DNA from: Candidatus Binatia bacterium
GTDB taxonomy: Bacteria; Desulfobacterota; Binatia; UBA12015
Assembly: GCA_029248525.1 (NCBI GenBank)
Contig: JAQWJE010000039.1
Coordinates: 248,001-312,000 of the forward strand
Reading direction: 5' to 3'
DNA length: 64,000 nucleotides
The notes below the pieces were generated by a model. The model had not been told where the DNA came from and ran no database searches. It saw only the letters and a program-made list of their open reading frames with translations. This document shows, one piece after another, positions 54,918 to 63,669 of this stretch; positions within the stretch are counted from its first letter, which is position 1; every line of letters starts with the position of its first letter. A program made the translations under genes and the position numbers.

Positions 54918-56574
54918 AGAAAAGCCCGCAACCGAAGAGGCGACGGTACGTCTGACGATCGACGGCCTCGAAATCGAGGCACAGCCGGGACAGATGTTGC
55001 TCCAGGCCGCCCTCGACAATGGCGTCGAGATTCCCCACTACTGCTACCATCCGAAGTTGTCGATCGATGGCTCCTGCCGCATGTGTCAGGTCAAGGTCGA
55101 GGGTGGCCGCAAATTGGCGATCTCCTGCAACGAGCCGGTCCGCGATGGAATGGTCGTGGACACCAAATGCGACGAAGTGAAACACGCCCGTCAGGGAGTG
55201 ATGGAACTGCTGCTGGTCAACCACCCGCTGGACTGTCCGATTTGTGACCAGGCCGGCGAGTGCTTTCTCCAGGATTATTCGCACGGCTACGGTCGCGACC
55301 ACGCTCGGACAACGGCGCCGCGGCGCAAGGGGGTCAAGCGGGCTCCGATCGGCGAGCATGTGGTTTTCGATCAGGAGCGGTGCATTCTTTGTCGCCGTTG
55401 TGTGCGATTCACCCAGGAAATTACCGAAACCGACGAGCTCAGGGTTTTCGGGATTGGCGATCACTCCCACATTGGCACGATGCCCGACGCACCTCTGAAC
55501 AATGATTATTCGGTCAATGTGGCCGATATCTGTCCCGTGGGCGCTCTTCTCTCGAGTGATTTCCACCATAAGAGGCGTGTGTGGTTTCTGGAGGACACCC
55601 CCAGTGTCTGTCCTTCCTGCTCGAAGGGCTGCAACGTCAATGTGGGCGTCTTCAAAAATGAAATCCAGCGGATGGTGCCACGTCGCAACGATGACGTGAA
55701 TGATACCTGGATGTGTGATCACGGACGACTCCGATACGCCTTCACGAGCGATGAGACGAGAGTCCGGCAAGCCTTGGTCCGCAATGACGCTGGCGACTTC
55801 ACGGAGACGCCGTTTCGCATCGCTCTCGAGGCAGCAGCCGATTTAATCCGGCCGAGCCTCGAAAATCCGGAAGCTTTCGCAGTAATCGCATCACCTCATC
55901 TGACGAATGAGGAAAGTTTTCTTCTCGCGGACCTGTGTAACCACAAGATCCCGGCGGGACACGTTACATTGCCCGTCATCCGGGGAGACGCAGACGGCTT
56001 TCTGATTCAGGAAGAGAAAGCAGCCAACGCCACGGGAACGCGCGCGATGGGAATCGAGGAACGCGGCGATGGTCTGCGTGGTCTGGCAGAAGCAATTCGC
56101 GTCGGCACGGTAAAGAGCCTCCTGGTGATGGGGGGCGACGCCCTTTCGGTTCCCGAAGGTGAGGGCCTTCTCGATGTACTCGGCGATCTCGAGTCGCTGA
56201 TCTTGATCACCCCGAATCAAACCCCCATCAGTGAACATGCGAGCGTCCTGATTCCCGGTGCCACATTTGCAGAAAAAGACGGATCATTCACAAACGGGGA
56301 GGGGCGTGTGCAATGGATCTCGCGAGCCCTGAACCTCCCCGAGGGCGTGGAAACCGAAGGCGAGACGTTATCTCGAATCAAGGCATTTCTGGATAATGCG
56401 AAGCCTGAACCTTTCGACGCCATCACAACTCTGGGGAAGGTCGCGGAGTCCGTTCCCGAATACGCTCATATCAGCCGGGCCGAGCTTGGTGCTGACGGAC
56501 TCCTGTCCGGAATTCAGGAAGCACCCGAACCGGAACCCGAACCCACCGAAGTCACAGCGTCGGGAGAAGCCTGA
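54910..56574 (+). CDS. nuoG: NADH-quinone oxidoreductase subunit G, short form
   Basis: 554 residues from the ATG at 54910. The N-terminal iron-sulfur modules are: [2Fe-2S] C45, C56, C59, C73; the His-Cys cluster H105, C109, C112, C118; a [4Fe-4S] site C158, C161, C164, C208; and an extra site C234, C237, C241, C269. The molybdopterin-oxidoreductase-like C-terminal domain is shorter than in the E. coli protein (about 900 residues) and ends in a Glu/Pro-rich tail. It lies second in the cluster, ahead of nuoI and nuoC. Confidence 0.92.
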   Translation: MSEEKPATEEATVRLTIDGLEIEAQPGQMLLQAALDNGVEIPHYCYHPKLSIDGSCRMCQVKVEGGRKLAISCNEPVRDGMVVDTKCDEVKHARQGVMELLLVNHPLDCPICDQAGECFLQDYSHGYGRDHARTTAPRRKGVKRAPIGEHVVFDQERCILCRRCVRFTQEITETDELRVFGIGDHSHIGTMPDAPLNNDYSVNVADICPVGALLSSDFHHKRRVWFLEDTPSVCPSCSKGCNVNVGVFKNEIQRMVPRRNDDVNDTWMCDHGRLRYAFTSDETRVRQALVRNDAGDFTETPFRIALEAAADLIRPSLENPEAFAVIASPHLTNEESFLLADLCNHKIPAGHVTLPVIRGDADGFLIQEEKAANATGTRAMGIEERGDGLRGLAEAIRVGTVKSLLVMGGDALSVPEGEGLLDVLGDLESLILITPNQTPISEHASVLIPGATFAEKDGSFTNGEGRVQWISRALNLPEGVETEGETLSRIKAFLDNAKPEPFDAITTLGKVAESVPEYAHISRAELGADGLLSGIQEAPEPEPEPTEVTASGEA

Positions 56575-57119
56575 TGGCCACCAAGGTAGTCACGATCGAT
56601 CGCGACCAATATAGCAAGGCCGCCGGCCCGTTCGGCATCAAGGCCTTCATTTCCGGCTTTCGGGTAACGACGAGCCATTTTCTCGGAAACCTGATCGGTT
56701 GGATCCGTGGAAAGCCCACGGTGGCGACGGTCATGTTCCCCGAGGAGCACCTCGCCAAGCCTCCCGCTTTCCGGGGAATGCCGGTCCTCGTCGAAATGGA
56801 AAACGGCAAGGAGCGCTGCGTTGCCTGCGGCCTTTGTGAATGGGCTTGTCCGGTAAACTGCATCCATATCGAGCCTGGTGAAACGACCGACGAGGTCGAG
56901 CGATATCCGCAAGTCTTCGATATCGATATGAGCCGATGCATGTACTGTGGTCTGTGCGAAGAAGCCTGTCCGGAAGAAGCAATCGTCATGAGTGATCGTG
57001 TCGAAATCAGTGCATTTACGCGGGCCGGCACCCTTTGGAACAAGAGTGACCTCCTCACCCCGGTGGCACAGGTGGCCCGACGGCTGGAACACATCCGTCG
57101 GGACTACGATCGGAGATAA
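56574..57119 (+). CDS. nuoI: NADH-quinone oxidoreductase subunit I
   Basis: 181 residues, start overlapping the nuoG stop (TGATG). Two [4Fe-4S] motifs are C82xxC85xxC88xxxC92 (CVACGLCEWAC) and C122xxC125xxC128xxxC132 (CMYCGLCEEAC), the N6a and N6b clusters. They carry electrons to N2 in NuoB. An N-terminal helix segment (FLGNLIGWIRG) is typical of NuoI. Confidence 0.94.
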   Translation: MATKVVTIDRDQYSKAAGPFGIKAFISGFRVTTSHFLGNLIGWIRGKPTVATVMFPEEHLAKPPAFRGMPVLVEMENGKERCVACGLCEWACPVNCIHIEPGETTDEVERYPQVFDIDMSRCMYCGLCEEACPEEAIVMSDRVEISAFTRAGTLWNKSDLLTPVAQVARRLEHIRRDYDRR

Positions 57120-57121
57120 AC

Positions 57122-57688
57122 GTGGCGGATCAGGAAGAGACCGAAACGAAAACGGAAGATTCGGAGACCGCCCAGCCCGAGAAACTGGAACCTCTTGCTC
57201 CCGTATTGGAGAGGCTGCGCGAACGGCTCGGCGATCACCTTATAGCGACTTCCGACTACCGCGGTGATCTTTGTGCCACGATTGCACGCGAAGCCACGAT
57301 CGAGACTTTTCAATGGCTTCGCGACGAGGAACATTTTGATATGCTCGCGGATCTCACGGCGGTAGATTATCTCGGTCGCGAGCCGAGGTTCGAGATGGTC
57401 TACCACCTCGTTTCCGTCGAGACCTCAAATCGACTCCGCATCAAGATTCCGGTCGCGCAGGCGGATGCCAAGGTGCCTACGCTCTGCGAACTGTGGCAGG
57501 GTGCGAACTGGCTCGAGCGCGAGGCCTACGACATGTACGGGATCGAGTTCACGGGCCATCCCGACATGACCCGAATCTACCTTTATGAAGAATTCGAGGG
57601 TCACCCCCTCCGCAAGGACTATCCCAAGGAGAAGCGGCAACCGCTGATCGGACCGGGTGCGATCGTGCGTACAGGCGAGGGGAGCTGA
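57122..57688 (+). CDS. nuoC: NADH-quinone oxidoreductase subunit C
   Basis: 188 residues from a GTG 2 bases after the nuoI stop. The conserved core is LTAVDYLGREPRFEMVYHLVS and the signature ANWLEREAYDMYGIEFTGHPDMTRI, followed by GHPLRKDYPKEKRQP. It is separate from NuoD, not fused as in E. coli. A Glu-rich N-terminal extension (about 30 residues) is present. Confidence 0.94.
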   Translation: MADQEETETKTEDSETAQPEKLEPLAPVLERLRERLGDHLIATSDYRGDLCATIAREATIETFQWLRDEEHFDMLADLTAVDYLGREPRFEMVYHLVSVETSNRLRIKIPVAQADAKVPTLCELWQGANWLEREAYDMYGIEFTGHPDMTRIYLYEEFEGHPLRKDYPKEKRQPLIGPGAIVRTGEGS

Positions 57689-57689
57689 G

Positions 57690-58901
57690 ATGGCAGATTC
57701 GGCAGCAGTTGTGCAGGAAGACACGATCGACCTTCCCTTCAAGACCCTCGAGATGAAGGTGGGGCCGTCCCATCCGGCGACGCACGGAACCGTTCGGATC
57801 CAGTTGGAATTGGATGGAGAGACTGTCCACGCATGCCGGGTGGAGGTCGGTTATCTTCACCGCGGATTCGAAAAGGAATGCGAGAGCGGACTCTACTATC
57901 AGGCATTTCCTTATACGGACCGCCTGAACTACGTGTCTCCGATGATCAACAATGTGGGCTACGCGCTCGCCTGCGAGAAGCTCTTCGGGATCGAAAGCCC
58001 CGAGCGATGCCAGTATCTTCGAGTAATTGCGAGTGAGGCCTCACGAATTGCTGACCATCTGACCTGTCTCGGAGCATGCTCGCTCGAACTGGGGGCATTC
58101 TCGGCATTTCTCTATGCGGTGGAAGCCAGGGAAAGCGTCTGGGACCTTCTCGATTCGATGTGCGGCGCACGAGTGACACCGAACTACGTAAGAATTGGCG
58201 GCGTCTCGCATGATATCGGTGCCGAATTCCCGGGATTGGTTGAGGAGAAACTCGCGGAGCTCGAACGGCTCCAAAAGGATTTTGAGGATTTACTGCTGGC
58301 CAACCCGATCTTTCGCGAACGGATGGAAAATACCGGCGTCCTCTCTCGCGACGATTTGATCTCATTCGGCTGCACCGGCCCGCTCCTGCGGGCCAGCGGC
58401 ACAGCCTATGATATCCGACGGGTGGAGCCATACCTCGTCTACGACCGGCTCGACTTCGATATCCCGGTTGGCTCGGCAAGTGATAATTTCGATCGCTTCC
58501 TCATTCGGCTCGAGGAGATCCGTCAGAGCAGTCGCATGATTCGGCAGTGCATCGAGCAGATGAAGCCTGGGCCCGTTGATATCGACAATCCGCAGATCCG
58601 ACTGCCGGGGAAGAGCAAGGTCTTTGGTCGGATGGAAGAACTGATCGGCCAGTTCAAGGTCGTGACCGAGGGACCGAAACCCCCTCCGGGAGAGGTCTAT
58701 CAAGCCGTGGAGGGTGGCAACGGTGAGCTGGGATTCTATCTGGTCAGCGACGGCACCGGCAAGCCTCTGAAGTGCCGACCGCGCTCTCCGAGCTTTGCCA
58801 ACACATCGGCAATGGAAAAAATGGTGGTCGGATCGATGTTTGCGGACATCGTCCCGACCTTCGATATGATCAATATGATCGGCGGCGAATGTGATCGTTA
58901 A
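57690..58901 (+). CDS. nuoD: NADH-quinone oxidoreductase subunit D
   Basis: 403 residues from the ATG at 57690, one base after nuoC. Motifs of the 49-kDa subunit are VGPSHPATHGTVRI (quinone-site His), VEVGYLHRGFEKECE, TDRLNYVSPM and the C-terminal IVPTFDMINMIGGECDR. With NuoB it forms the quinone-reducing site next to the membrane. Confidence 0.95.
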   Translation: MADSAAVVQEDTIDLPFKTLEMKVGPSHPATHGTVRIQLELDGETVHACRVEVGYLHRGFEKECESGLYYQAFPYTDRLNYVSPMINNVGYALACEKLFGIESPERCQYLRVIASEASRIADHLTCLGACSLELGAFSAFLYAVEARESVWDLLDSMCGARVTPNYVRIGGVSHDIGAEFPGLVEEKLAELERLQKDFEDLLLANPIFRERMENTGVLSRDDLISFGCTGPLLRASGTAYDIRRVEPYLVYDRLDFDIPVGSASDNFDRFLIRLEEIRQSSRMIRQCIEQMKPGPVDIDNPQIRLPGKSKVFGRMEELIGQFKVVTEGPKPPPGEVYQAVEGGNGELGFYLVSDGTGKPLKCRPRSPSFANTSAMEKMVVGSMFADIVPTFDMINMIGGECDR

Positions 58902-58912
58902 GGAAAAATCCA

Positions 58913-59419
58913 ATGGCACTTTCTGAGGAGCTGAAGTCACGTATTCGGGCAGAACTCCCGAAGTACCCTGAAAAGCGCGCCGTCTTGCTGACGGCCTTGC
59001 ACTTTGTGCAGGAAGAATGCGGGGGATGGATCGAGCCCGAAGTGATTCCTGAAGTGGCGGAGATCCTCGAGATACCGCCGATCGACGTCAAGGAGGTCGC
59101 GAGTTTTTACGCGATGTTCAACGAAAGCGCGATCGGAAAGCGCCACGTTCGCGTCTGCACCGGATTGTCCTGCTGCCTGCGGGGGGCTCGGTCGCTGCAG
59201 GACGCGTTTGAGGAAGAACTGAATATTCGCCCCGGCGAAGTCTCCGAGGACGGATGCTTCTCGATTGGTTCGGTCGAATGTCTGGGTTCCTGCGGCTCGG
59301 CGCCGGTGTTGCAAATCAACACGCGGACGTACCTGGAGAACCTTTCTCCTGCCGATGCGCCAGCGATCCTGGAAAATCTGCGCCGCGAGATTACCGAAGA
59401 CGAAGCCGAGACGGCCTGA
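58913..59419 (+). CDS. nuoE: NADH-quinone oxidoreductase subunit E
   Basis: 168 residues. The thioredoxin-like [2Fe-2S] subunit has C82 and C87 (VCTGLSCCLRGA) and C123 and C127 (VECLGSCGSAP), the N1a cluster. It is followed by nuoF 7 bases later, its partner in the NADH-oxidising module. Confidence 0.94.
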   Translation: MALSEELKSRIRAELPKYPEKRAVLLTALHFVQEECGGWIEPEVIPEVAEILEIPPIDVKEVASFYAMFNESAIGKRHVRVCTGLSCCLRGARSLQDAFEEELNIRPGEVSEDGCFSIGSVECLGSCGSAPVLQINTRTYLENLSPADAPAILENLRREITEDEAETA

Positions 59420-59426
59420 GGATACG

Positions 59427-60713
59427 ATGGAACAGCCACAATTGCTCCTGCCCGAGGGCGACGCAAATTTCTCCTCAATCGAGGACTACAAGGCGCAGCG
59501 CGGTTATGAAGCCGCCGAGGCGAATGTCGGAAAGACCAACCCGGAAGAAATTGTCTCTATCGTGAAGGAATCCGGTCTCAGAGGTCGAGGCGGTGCGGGC
59601 TTCGGCGCAGGGATGAAGTGGTCGTTTCTTCCCAAGGACGGCCGACGGCCACGTTATATCGCTTGCAACGGCGATGAGAGCGAACCCGGCACCTTCAAGG
59701 ACCGGCAGATCCTCGAACGCAATCCGCATAAATTGATCGAGGGCCTTCTGATTGCCGGCTGGGCCAATACGATCGACGCGGCCTACGTCTATCTCCGCGG
59801 GGAGTATCGTGGTCCCTACGAGAATCTTTGCAGGGCGATCGATGAAGCCTATGAAGCTGGTTATCTCGGCAAGAATATCCTCGGCAGTGGGATGGATTTC
59901 GATATCTACGTCCATCGTGGGGCCGGCGCCTACATTTGCGGCGAAGAGACCGGGCTCATGGAATCTCTCGAGGGTCGCAAAGGCCAACCTCGCAAAAGAC
60001 CGCCTTTCCCTGCGGTCTCTGGACTTTGGAAACAACCGACCCTGATCAACAACGTCGAGACCCTGGCCCATGTGCCTGCGATCGTGCTCGACGGAGCCAA
60101 ACATTTCCTGTCCTACGGAACCGAGAAGAGCTCCGGTACCACAATCTTCGGGATCAGTGGTGATGTGCAACGTCCGGGTGCCTACGAACTTCCGTTCGGC
60201 ATGCCTCTCGACGAGATGATCGAAACCGTCGCTGGCGGCGTCGCGCCGGGAAGAAAAATCAAGGCGGTGATTCCCGGGGGAACCTCGATGCCGGTGCTCA
60301 CGGCGGATCAGATCAAGGGCCTCCCCATGGACCACGATTCCGTTCAGAAGGCTGGATCCCTGCTGGGGACTGGCGCTGTCATCGTGATGGACGATCGGCA
60401 GTGCATGGTTCGAGCCGCTTTGGTGATCGCACGTTTTTTCCGCCATGAATCCTGTGGGCAATGCACGCAATGCCGCGAAGGGACTGGCTGGATCTACAAA
60501 TTATTCGCCAAGATAGAGAGCGGACAAGCCTCCATGGAGGACATCGATACCATCGATGAGGTCGCGAATTATATGGAGGGTCACACAATCTGCGGCCTCG
60601 CCGATGCCGCTTCCTGGGGGGCGGGTTGGTTTGTGCGGCGCTTCCGGGACGAGTTTGAAGCCCATGTCGAGCTGAAAGGCTGCCCGCTCGCCGAAACGTC
60701 GTTCGAGGTCTGA
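59427..60713 (+). CDS. nuoF: NADH-quinone oxidoreductase subunit F
   Basis: 428 residues from the ATG at 59427. FMN/NADH-binding motifs are GLRGRGGAGFGAGMKW, CNGDESEPGTFKDR and GAGAYICGEETGLMESLEG, followed by an SLBB domain and the N3 cluster SCGQCTQCREGT with a fourth Cys in HTICGLAD. It takes electrons from NADH into complex I. It is the last recognisable nuo gene of the cluster. Confidence 0.95.
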   Translation: MEQPQLLLPEGDANFSSIEDYKAQRGYEAAEANVGKTNPEEIVSIVKESGLRGRGGAGFGAGMKWSFLPKDGRRPRYIACNGDESEPGTFKDRQILERNPHKLIEGLLIAGWANTIDAAYVYLRGEYRGPYENLCRAIDEAYEAGYLGKNILGSGMDFDIYVHRGAGAYICGEETGLMESLEGRKGQPRKRPPFPAVSGLWKQPTLINNVETLAHVPAIVLDGAKHFLSYGTEKSSGTTIFGISGDVQRPGAYELPFGMPLDEMIETVAGGVAPGRKIKAVIPGGTSMPVLTADQIKGLPMDHDSVQKAGSLLGTGAVIVMDDRQCMVRAALVIARFFRHESCGQCTQCREGTGWIYKLFAKIESGQASMEDIDTIDEVANYMEGHTICGLADAASWGAGWFVRRFRDEFEAHVELKGCPLAETSFEV

Positions 60714-60718
60714 ATCCG

Positions 60719-61003
60719 ATGAGTCCAGAGACCGAAAAAGAAACTTCCTTGCGGCGTAATCAGGTCGTTCGCCTTTGGGGCACACCGGATCGCACCGAGG
60801 GCAGCCTCAATGACCCCCGGATTCGCCATGAAGGCGGCGTTCATTTTAACGAAAAATGGGTCTATGCGTGGCCCAAGGGCGAAGCGAGCCGCCCTCGAGA
60901 GCGAATCATATACTGGCAGCGCTATGACTTCGTCGGCGCGTGTCGTATCGAACAGGATGGCCACCGGATCGCCGAGGGACCGGAAGTTCTCGGCCAGCGA
61001 TAG
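60719..61003 (+). CDS. 94-residue unknown protein after nuoF
   Basis: ATG 5 bases after the nuoF stop. The protein is soluble and aromatic-rich, with RRNQVVRLWGTPDRTEGSLN and NEKWVYAWPKG ... RIIYWQRYDFVGACRIEQDG, which reads as a beta-rich domain. I recognise no family. It lies tightly behind the Nuo cluster and could be an accessory factor; this is inference from position only. Confidence 0.6.
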   Translation: MSPETEKETSLRRNQVVRLWGTPDRTEGSLNDPRIRHEGGVHFNEKWVYAWPKGEASRPRERIIYWQRYDFVGACRIEQDGHRIAEGPEVLGQR

Positions 61004-61117
61004 CACTCGGCATGGCAAGCATCGACGCAGACGCGCCGTGGCTTGCTGGTTTCTGAAGTCCGGGCTTGCTCTATGCATGGCCCCTGCGTACTCTCGTCTC
61101 AACCGGAGGACGACAGG

Positions 61118-62578
61118 ATGAAGACTTTGCATACCTTACCGGCCCAGGCTCGCTGGTATTTGATTGGCCTTGCCCTATGCGGGGCTGTTGGTTGCGGCTC
61201 GGAGAAAAAGCCACAGCCTGTGCCAGATGGCGCTCAGGTACTCCTGACTGACGGTGATCGGCTCCTGCCCAATTTTGAAATCCTCAGCATCGAGTCGGCG
61301 AATATGGCCGCTGACCGCTCAATTTCGTTTATCGCATCACGAACTGGCACGGACACTCTCAATGGAGTCTTCTTCCGGACGCCCACCGGTCAAATCCGCT
61401 CCATCTTGGCACCGGGGTCTGCCCTCGCGGGAGATCTGCCGCTGACAAGAATCCGAAAACTGAACATGGCCCAATCAGGCCAGTTCGCCTTCAGTGTGGG
61501 CGACCAACTGGATGATAACACGATCTTCTACTCGGATGGCACCCGAACGAGCTTGATTGCGACAACGGAATCAGAGGAACCTCTCCCTGATTTCCGTATC
61601 GTTGGAGAGCTTCGTGTGGAGGAGGGCGGCGTCCTCGCCTTCAGCGACGGTTCCAATCCGTGCTCGGTCGACACATCCGGAGCTGTACAACGAACGCGCT
61701 GCCGCCTGCGACTGCAATACGGCCCTCCAGGAGATGTCACTGAGGTCGCTGTGCCCAATGATCTCGACGGACAGAACCCCACCGCGATCATTCTTCAGCT
61801 CAACGAAAGGAATCAGGCCGCTGTTGGTCTACCGGCTCGCGGGGAGGAGCCCTACGTAGGAATTCTCGATCAGGGCATCTTTACCGGCATTCTGTTCCGC
61901 CGTGAGACGCTTCCCGAATACGGAGTTCTCACAAACGCAAAACCTCGAGCGATGGGTAAGGACGGAACGATCGCGATTGATGGAGATTTTGATACCGATG
62001 GCGACTCGGACCGCGATGTGGAAAGGGTTCTTCGCTACCGTAGCGGTGGGTTGGACCTTGCTGCATCAACGGGAGACGAAGTGCCCTTCGGCCAGAAGGA
62101 AATTATTGACCTGAATGCTGTCGCAGTCGATGACATCGGTCGGATGTACTATATCGCGGAGTTTCTCGGCGGCGGGGAAGAACGAGACCTGCTCCGTGTC
62201 TGGGACGGCACCACAAACACCGATATAATTTGGCAACGCAAGCGATATGGCGGCGAAGCCGAGATGGGCCAGGAACTGGAAATCACCGAGATCTTTCAGA
62301 CTCGCGTCTACGGCGACGGGACCGTGCTCATGGTTGTCAGCCTCGGGTTTTACGAGGAAGGAACGCGCCGGATCACCTCCCGCCAATTATTGCGCTGGAA
62401 GGATGGCAAACTCGACACTCTCCTCGAGTCAAAGGCAACGATCGGAGATGGCACGCTGGTCGGATTCCAGATTGCCGATTTGAACTCGTCAGGTGACCTC
62501 CTGCTCATCGCGGAGATCAACGTCCGCGCGAACCGTGCGCTCCTTTTGCTGCCCCGCGAGGATGTGTTGCTGCCCTAG
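61118..62578 (+). CDS. Lipoprotein with tandem NxxGxxAF-like beta repeats
   Basis: 486 residues from the ATG at 61118, behind a GGAGGACGACAGG ribosome site. The signal ends at GAVGC, a lipobox. The rest is a series of similar segments with patterns such as MAQSGQFAFS, VEEGGVLAFS and NSSGDLLLIAEI, resembling the NxxGxxAF tandem-repeat proteins with beta-propeller-like structure. A DGDFDTDGDSDRD stretch looks like a calcium-binding loop. Function unknown; probably a surface or periplasmic protein. Its stop interlocks with the convergent dehydrogenase gene. Confidence 0.7.
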   Translation: MKTLHTLPAQARWYLIGLALCGAVGCGSEKKPQPVPDGAQVLLTDGDRLLPNFEILSIESANMAADRSISFIASRTGTDTLNGVFFRTPTGQIRSILAPGSALAGDLPLTRIRKLNMAQSGQFAFSVGDQLDDNTIFYSDGTRTSLIATTESEEPLPDFRIVGELRVEEGGVLAFSDGSNPCSVDTSGAVQRTRCRLRLQYGPPGDVTEVAVPNDLDGQNPTAIILQLNERNQAAVGLPARGEEPYVGILDQGIFTGILFRRETLPEYGVLTNAKPRAMGKDGTIAIDGDFDTDGDSDRDVERVLRYRSGGLDLAASTGDEVPFGQKEIIDLNAVAVDDIGRMYYIAEFLGGGEERDLLRVWDGTTNTDIIWQRKRYGGEAEMGQELEITEIFQTRVYGDGTVLMVVSLGFYEEGTRRITSRQLLRWKDGKLDTLLESKATIGDGTLVGFQIADLNSSGDLLLIAEINVRANRALLLLPREDVLLP

Positions 62579-63570
62579 ATAGCGACTTGCACCTTGATCG
62601 ACCCCGAGTCCTTGTCGAGTGCGGTGGAGAAAGCTTCATCCACCTGCTCGAGGGGATAGCTATGGGTCAGCAAGCGTGCCGCTATCGCATCCCCATCATC
62701 CTTCAGGATTTGATGGGCCGTCTCGAAATCAGCGACCCCCGAGGCTGTGCCGTAGCACATCGCTCCCACCATCCGGATTTCCTTGCACATCAATTGCAGA
62801 GCCGGAAGCAGCGGCGGATCGGCAAACACGCCGAGAACGACGATCGTGCCGCCCGGACGAACAGCGCTCAGGGCCTCGGTAATTGTCGCGCCATCCCCAC
62901 CGACGGTCTCGTAAACCAGATCGTAGGAATTCTCCTGAGACTCGCCGGGCTGGAGGATCGATGTCGACCCCAATTGCTCGGCGGCCGTCCGCTGGTGGCT
63001 GCGCTTCGCGGTGATGTCGACGCTGGCGGCGCCCGCCCTGACCAGACAGAAAGCCGTCAGCAAGCCGATGGTGCCCCCACCCAGAACAAGAGCCTTCTTT
63101 CCCACCGGCGATGGCCCCAAACGTAAGGCGTGTACGGCCACGGCGACCGGCTCGGCGAAAGTGGCTACTTCCGAGGAGAGACTCTCGGGGACACGATGGA
63201 TCTGGCTCGGTAATACGTCGAGAAACTCGGCAAAACCGCCAGGTCGGTCGACGCCAACCAGCCCGAGCTGTGTGCATAATTGTCGTGAGCCCGCCTTGCA
63301 GTAGGAACAGGCCCCGCAGCTTCGGACGGCCTCGACCGTCACCCGTTCCCCGGCTCGCACGCTGCTTCCTTCCGGGACGTCGCCGGTGACTTCGCCGACA
63401 ATCTCGTGGCCGGGACAGATTGCCGGAACAAACCCATGTCGGAACCAATGCAGATCCGAACCGCAGATACCGCAGCGGAGAACCGACAGTCGAATCTCTC
63501 CGGACGGAAGCGGTGGAAGGTCACGTTCGCCACAGGCGACATTCCCCTCAATGCCAACCAAAGCCTTCAT
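62575..63570 (-). CDS. Zinc-dependent alcohol dehydrogenase (medium-chain family)
   Basis: 331 residues from the ATG at 63570 behind a TTGGAGAAG ribosome site. Catalytic zinc ligands occur in CGICGSDLH and PGHEIVGEV; the structural zinc loop is SCGACSYCKAGSRQLC. The Rossmann motif is LGGGTIGLL. It oxidises an alcohol or polyol with NAD(P). It is closest to sorbitol/threonine-dehydrogenase-type members by pattern; substrate uncertain. Confidence 0.9.
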   Translation of the reverse strand: MKALVGIEGNVACGERDLPPLPSGEIRLSVLRCGICGSDLHWFRHGFVPAICPGHEIVGEVTGDVPEGSSVRAGERVTVEAVRSCGACSYCKAGSRQLCTQLGLVGVDRPGGFAEFLDVLPSQIHRVPESLSSEVATFAEPVAVAVHALRLGPSPVGKKALVLGGGTIGLLTAFCLVRAGAASVDITAKRSHQRTAAEQLGSTSILQPGESQENSYDLVYETVGGDGATITEALSAVRPGGTIVVLGVFADPPLLPALQLMCKEIRMVGAMCYGTASGVADFETAHQILKDDGDAIAARLLTHSYPLEQVDEAFSTALDKDSGSIKVQVAI

Positions 63571-63669
63571 CTTCTCCAAACTGCACCTCCTGCAGGCTCA
63601 GTGATCGCACGGAGACGGGATGAAAGAAACCGGTCCGGCGGCAGAAGTACCCGCCGCCGAACCCTCTCT

